In this document: piece by piece, positions 15,233-18,840 of the stretch
Layout of the letters: every line of letters starts with the position of its first letter
Position numbering within the stretch: position 1 is the first letter of the stretch
Source of the DNA: CAZGXI01 sp964529715
GTDB taxonomy: Bacteria > Chloroflexota > Anaerolineae > Aggregatilineales > Ch27
Assembly (NCBI GenBank): GCA_964529715.1
Contig: CAZGXI010000058.1
Location: 1-18,840 of the forward strand
Direction of reading: 5' to 3'
DNA length: 18,840 nt
Notes under the pieces: generated by a model
What the model was told of the DNA's origin: nothing
Databases searched by the model: none
What the model saw: the letters and a program-made list of their open reading frames with translations, nothing else
Program-made: the position numbers and the translations under genes

Positions 15233-16501
15233 TCAGCACCCGCCGCCTCGACGGGCGCGCGGTGGCTTTGCGTCGCCGCTGGTAGACACGCCCTGTGCTG
15301 CCGGTGTTTCGGGCGAGGCAGAGGTCTTTTCTTTGCCGGTGGGCAAGGAGGATTCGCCTTTGGAAGTCGTGGAGACGGTCCGGCTGACAGCCTGATCGTC
15401 ATCAGGAACGGCCTGTGCGCGGCCTTTGCGCGTGAGATCGGGCGATTCCACTTTAGGCGGCACGGGGACCGCCCTGGCGCCGGTTTTCCGCGTCGGTCCG
15501 GGGGTCGAGTCGCCGTTGGCGGCTTTACGCCCTCCTGTCTTGCTGCCGAGGACGATGGTGCCCGATCCGGCATAGGTTTCCCCGGCCCGTCCCCGTGCAG
15601 GCGTGCCCTTGTCGCCCTGGCTGGCAGCCGCCCGAATCGCCTTCATGCGGACCGGTTTGGGCACGCCGCCGATATGGAGCGCACGGGCCAGCGCCTCGGT
15701 CAACGCCGCGCCGGTAGGGTAACGCTGGTCGGGCCGTTTGGCCATGGCCTTGAGGATCACATCTTCGAGTTCCTGGCTGATCTCCGGGCGAAGCTCGCGC
15801 GGCGGGCGTGGCGGCTGGGTGATGTGCATCATGGCGACTTCCATCGGGCTGGTCGAGGTGAAGGGAAGCTGGCCGGTGAACATCTCGTACAGGATCACGC
15901 CGACCGCGTACAGGTCGCTTTGCGGCACGACATTCGCCGACGACACAGCCTGCTCCGGCGCGATATAGTGTGGGCTGCCGAAAATTTCCCCGCGCGTACC
16001 CACGTCGGTCAGCAGCACCAGCCCGAAGTCGGCCAGGATGACGTTGCCCTGCTTGTCCAGCATGATGTTGTGCGGCTTGATGTCGCGGTGGATGATGCGC
16101 TTGGCGTGGGCGTAATCCAGCGCCAGCCCGATCTCCCGCACGATCTGCACCGCCTCTGCCGCGTCGATGATTTTGCCGTTCTTACGATACACGGCCAGCA
16201 TGGCGGCCAGGTCGGCGCCCTCCACGTACTGCATCGCCATGTAGGGTGTGCCCTGGTAGTCGCCGTAGCGGTAGATTTTGACGATGTGCGGATGATCCAG
16301 TTGGGCGATGGCCTGCGCCTCACGCTGGAAACGCTTCACATAGTCGGGATCATCCTGGAACTGCATATCGATGATCTTGATCGCTGTCCGGCGCTTGAGC
16401 CGGGTGTCCATTGCCAGGTATACGCGCGCCATGTTGCCGCGCCCCAACAGGGCTTCCAGGCGGTATTCGTCGAGTTGAAATCCAACCAGGCTGTCGGTCA
16501 T
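15233..16501 (-). CDS. Hanks-type serine/threonine protein kinase, PknB-like, without membrane anchor
   Basis: 422 residues with a complete kinase domain at about 13-275. The motifs are the P-loop LGRGNMARVY (third Gly replaced by Ala), Lys42 in TAIKII, Glu61 in the C-helix, HRDIKPHN (His138, Arg139, Asp140, Lys142, Asn145), DFG 158-160, APE 181-183 and SDLYAVGVILYEM. All residues needed for phosphotransfer are present, so an active enzyme is expected. HRD with activation-loop Thr residues suggests autophosphorylation. Residues about 280-422 are a basic, Pro/Ser/Thr/Lys-rich, probably disordered tail ending RRGGGC; there is no transmembrane helix and no PASTA or other sensor domain, unlike classical PknB. 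A strong terminator ends the transcript. The start ATG at 16499-16501 gives the usual short N-terminus; the ribosome site is weak. The targets are unknown; the adjacent SH3b/M23 gene may be linked only by position. Confidence 0.93.
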   Translation of the reverse strand: MTDSLVGFQLDEYRLEALLGRGNMARVYLAMDTRLKRRTAIKIIDMQFQDDPDYVKRFQREAQAIAQLDHPHIVKIYRYGDYQGTPYMAMQYVEGADLAAMLAVYRKNGKIIDAAEAVQIVREIGLALDYAHAKRIIHRDIKPHNIMLDKQGNVILADFGLVLLTDVGTRGEIFGSPHYIAPEQAVSSANVVPQSDLYAVGVILYEMFTGQLPFTSTSPMEVAMMHITQPPRPPRELRPEISQELEDVILKAMAKRPDQRYPTGAALTEALARALHIGGVPKPVRMKAIRAAASQGDKGTPARGRAGETYAGSGTIVLGSKTGGRKAANGDSTPGPTRKTGARAVPVPPKVESPDLTRKGRAQAVPDDDQAVSRTVSTTSKGESSLPTGKEKTSASPETPAAQGVSTSGDAKPPRARRGGGC

Positions 16502-16688
16502 GGGAAGTTTGCCTCACTGCTACGTTTTTCAGTGTCGCATAACTTCCGAATTGGCGCAAGAACCGATAGTACTCCTTTCTCAAGACAATCTCATGTGTTG
16601 TTGCCCGACCCAGAAATTCAGAAAAAATTCACAAACGCAAGGGGAAAAGCGGCCTATGATACAGACAGGAGATGTAAGTGTTTTTGGG

Positions 16689-16757
16689 GGCCGGTTCGGG
16701 GGAACAGGCCACTCTCCACGCTGAGCAGAGGGTTTCCGGGGGGGAAACCCTCTGCTC
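16689..16757. repeat. Two tandem hairpins between kinase and methyltransferase genes
   Basis: The stronger hairpin pairs GAGCAGAGGGTTTCC (16723-16737) perfectly with 16743-16757 around a loop of five G. It lies 17 bases beyond the stop of the minus-strand methyltransferase gene, but the minus strand has no T-run after it; the plus strand continues TTTGATT. A weaker hairpin at 16689-16710 pairs GGCC/GGCC and GTTC/GAAC around a GGGG loop. They could be a terminator, a dispersed palindrome or part of a small RNA. The rest of the gap (16502-16773) holds no gene I can support. Confidence 0.55.
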
Positions 16758-16773
16758 TTTGATTGGCTCTGCA

Positions 16774-17532
16774 TCAGGGTTTGCGCACGACCAGGAGGTG
16801 GCGGTGCTCATTGCTCTCAACACCGCGCGGCGTGCTGAACTCGGCAACAATACGGTCTACCTGAGGCCAGTGCTTCTCCACGTCGAAATCCTCCGGCAGG
16901 GGAATGGCCTTGAGCCAGAAGACCAGCGATTCGATGTCCTTGAACCAGGAACGCACATCGTATTCTGCCTGCCCGATGATGGTGCAGCCGCGCGCCCGGA
17001 AGGATTCTGTCAGTGCGGAGATGCTCTGGGCCGGGTCGCTCCGGTATTTTCCGTCTGGCCCACAGCCGAACAGGGCACAGATGTTGGCCGTGTTGCGCGG
17101 CCCCACCTGCTGCGTGAGGAACACGCCGCCGGGTCGCAACACCCGCACGATCTCGTCCACATGTACCGGCGCATGGCGATTCAACACCACATCAAACGTG
17201 GCGTCGGGGAAATGCAGGGCGTTGCCGGTCATCACCTCGAAGGTTACGTTGGGCTTCAGGGATGGCGGCGTGTTTTGCCGGGCCACTTCGATCATAGCCG
17301 GATCGGCGTCGATACCCACGCCAGAGCCGATGTAGAGCGCCAGCGGCAAAAACCGCTCCCCGCCGCCCGTGCCGATGTCTAACACGTGGCTGTCGGCTTG
17401 CAGGTAGCGGCGGGCCACGTCCTCGTAGTCCCAGGGGATGATTTCGCACTCCTCCCGCACACGGGCGAAGCTCCATCCCCGCCGCTCGCCGACCGCCTCC
17501 GCAATGCGCCGCAGTTCTTCCAGAGTCATCAT
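16774..17532 (-). CDS. SAM-dependent class I methyltransferase
   Basis: 252 residues from the ATG at 17530-17532; a second ATG follows directly, and AAGGGGGG lies four bases upstream. Starting from an upstream in-frame codon near 17769 would add 79 residues of non-conserved, Arg-rich sequence and is rejected. Motif I is VLDIGTGGGE (50-59), the acidic residue after strand 2 is Asp75 in GIDADP, motif II lies around FDVVLNRHAPVH (113-124), and motif III is LRPGGVFLTQQVG. This is the Methyltransf_11/25 type fold, which donates a methyl group from S-adenosylmethionine to a small molecule or lipid. The C-terminal third (WFKDIESLVFWLKAIPLPEDF) resembles uncharacterised members of the group. The substrate is unknown. 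It is on the same strand as the kinase gene but separated by 272 bases and hairpins, so probably its own transcript. Confidence 0.9.
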   Translation of the reverse strand: MMTLEELRRIAEAVGERRGWSFARVREECEIIPWDYEDVARRYLQADSHVLDIGTGGGERFLPLALYIGSGVGIDADPAMIEVARQNTPPSLKPNVTFEVMTGNALHFPDATFDVVLNRHAPVHVDEIVRVLRPGGVFLTQQVGPRNTANICALFGCGPDGKYRSDPAQSISALTESFRARGCTIIGQAEYDVRSWFKDIESLVFWLKAIPLPEDFDVEKHWPQVDRIVAEFSTPRGVESNEHRHLLVVRKP

Positions 17533-17822
17533 GCCGCCCCCCTTCGCCGAATCGGATCTGGCAACCCGTCGCCCCCTGCGCCAAGGGACCCCATTATGGT
17601 CGAGCAACCTGGGTGATGGTGTGAGTAAACAATACCTTGCCCAGAATGCAAATGCCACAACCCTGGTGCAGGTGCCGGACGCAGCGGGCTGAAATCGGCC
17701 AGGTTTTACACGACATGCAGAAGTCCTCCACAACTTCTCCACAACCCCGGCGCAGAATGAGAACAGCATCTTCAGCGATGCGGCCTACGCTCGTGGAACA
17801 ACAGCTGGATGGAGGAAAGCGG

Positions 17823-18840
17823 ATGCGAAAAATTTTAATCGGCACAGGGGTGTTACTGGTGATCGGGATCGGGGCGCTGTTGGTGGTGCCAGCGGTGAGC
17901 ACCGGCAATGCCCAGGCGGCGACGACCACCACCCGAACCGCGCAGGTAGAACGAACCACCCTGTACGATACGGTCGATGGCAGCGGCTCCATTGCGGCGG
18001 AGCAGGAGTTTCCACTCTCCTTCGGCACGTCCGGCACGGTTCAGGAAGTATTGGTGGAGGTTGGCGACACTGTGACCACCGGGCAGCCACTGGCCGTGCT
18101 GGATACCTCTGACCTGGAACTCGACGTGCGCCTGGCCGAACTGGCGCTTACGGTGCAGCAGGCCGAGTATGACCGCCTGGTGGCCGACCCCGACCCGCAA
18201 GAGGTACTTCAGGCTCAAGGACAATTGGTGCAGGCCCGCGCCCAGCTTGAATCGGCTCAGGCCAGCGCCGACAGCGCCGAGGATGAGCTGACCAACAGTT
18301 GCAGCAGCCTGGAAACCGCCCGCCGGAGTCTGGAAGACGCCCAGGCGGCTTACAATGATTACCTGGTAGCCGGGTACGAACAGGACCCCAACTTCACACC
18401 CGACCCGGATGCAGCGGCGGTCACGGCCCTGACGGACGCGCAGTCCGCCTATGACCGCGCCGAGGCGCAGTGCAACATCGCCGTGCGCGGCCAGTCCTCG
18501 CGCGACCTCGAAAGCGCCCAACTCAACCTGGAACAGGCGCAGCTTGCCTACGACGACCTGATGGACGGGCCGGACCCGGACGAACTCGCCTCTGCCGAGT
18601 CCAAACTTCTCCAGGCCCAAATCCAGTTGGAACAGGCCCAACAGAATCTCGCCGACGCCACGATCACCGCACCGTTCGACGGCGTGATTACTGAAGTGAA
18701 CATCGTAAACGGCCAGGCGGTGAGCGCAGCGACGACCGCAATGGTCATCGCCGACACCAGCCGCCTGCACGTGGACGTCAGCGTGGACGAGCTGGATGTG
18801 GTCCAGGTCGCGGAGGGGCAGACGGTCCAGATCACGCTGG
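17823..18840 (+). CDS. HlyD/RND-type membrane-fusion (periplasmic adaptor) protein, 3' end missing
   Basis: 339 codons are visible before the right edge. The ATG at 17823 has GGAGG at 17811-17815; an in-frame ATG 22 codons earlier (17757) lacks such a site. Residues 5-24 are a signal anchor or signal peptide. Residues about 66-97 (SGTVQEVLVEVGDTVTTGQPLAVLD) and 281-311 (APFDGVITEVNIVNGQAV) are the two halves of the biotinyl-lipoyl domain. Between them, residues 100-278 form a long Gln/Ala/Leu/Glu-rich coiled-coil hairpin with two related turn segments (LVADPDPQEVL and LMDGPDPDELA). Cys160 and Cys217 lie in the paired helices. The beta-barrel starts near 312 and is cut by the edge. Such adaptors connect an inner-membrane pump (ABC MacB-like or RND) to the exterior; the pump gene would be expected just to the right. 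The cargo is unknown. Confidence 0.88.
   Translation, partial: MRKILIGTGVLLVIGIGALLVVPAVSTGNAQAATTTTRTAQVERTTLYDTVDGSGSIAAEQEFPLSFGTSGTVQEVLVEVGDTVTTGQPLAVLDTSDLELDVRLAELALTVQQAEYDRLVADPDPQEVLQAQGQLVQARAQLESAQASADSAEDELTNSCSSLETARRSLEDAQAAYNDYLVAGYEQDPNFTPDPDAAAVTALTDAQSAYDRAEAQCNIAVRGQSSRDLESAQLNLEQAQLAYDDLMDGPDPDELASAESKLLQAQIQLEQAQQNLADATITAPFDGVITEVNIVNGQAVSAATTAMVIADTSRLHVDVSVDELDVVQVAEGQTVQITL

Noticed and set aside
15674..16762. Plus-strand open frame of about 362 codons
   Set aside because: Antisense to a Ser/Thr kinase with all catalytic motifs; a shadow of its codon bias.

Overview
The window is GC-rich, densely coded DNA from a bacterium with Chloroflexota (Anaerolineae-like) traits. 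These traits are a cytoplasmic kinase with many PAS domains and a GAF domain, exported proteins with Pro/Thr linkers and SH3b modules, a Hanks-type Ser/Thr kinase and a VC1184-type class V aminotransferase. The lineage is an inference from gene style, not from a marker gene. No rRNA, tRNA, CRISPR array, transposase or phage gene was seen.

Layout. Positions 1-457 (minus) hold the 5' part of a membrane-anchored Pro/Thr-repeat protein cut by the left edge; a 394-bp gap with an AT-rich core follows. Positions 852-3968 (minus) encode a 1038-residue hybrid sensor (PAS x4, GAF, PAS, HisKA, HATPase) with no response regulator beside it. Positions 4112-7248 (plus) carry three co-directional genes: a CE4-type deacetylase, a formyltransferase and a class V aminotransferase. 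Positions 7412-10261 (plus) encode a secreted RTX/PKD/SH3b protein. It converges on a Gfo/Idh/MocA oxidoreductase (10307-11455, minus). Positions 11699-12304 (plus) carry a thioredoxin-like lipoprotein. It converges on a glycosidase/SH3b/M23 fusion protein (12393-15092, minus), preceded by a Ser/Thr kinase (15233-16501, minus) and a SAM methyltransferase (16774-17532, minus). A membrane-fusion (HlyD-like) adaptor starts at 17823 (plus) and runs off the right edge.

Main discovery candidate. The thioredoxin-like gene at 11699-12304 has an in-frame TGA at 12059-12061, exactly where the first Cys of the W-C-x-x-C active site belongs. The frame is otherwise intact through the whole thioredoxin fold, and a hairpin with a GGUC loop lies 22 nt after the TGA. 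This reads as a UxxC selenoprotein, which ordinary annotation would split into two truncated ORFs. The alternative is a single nonsense mutation; whether the genome has selA/selB/selC/selD decides it.

Other points of note are two related 28-bp palindromes in two convergent gene gaps, with compensatory changes in their stems; an inverted array of CGCCAAG-type units that supplies the stop codon and tail of the formyltransferase; an Asn-to-Asp change in the N-box of the sensor kinase; and the unusual glycosidase + 3 SH3b + M23 peptidase chain without a recognisable signal peptide. Much of the window concerns the cell envelope and outside (deacetylase, SH3b proteins, M23 domain, adaptor), but the genes do not form one evident pathway.
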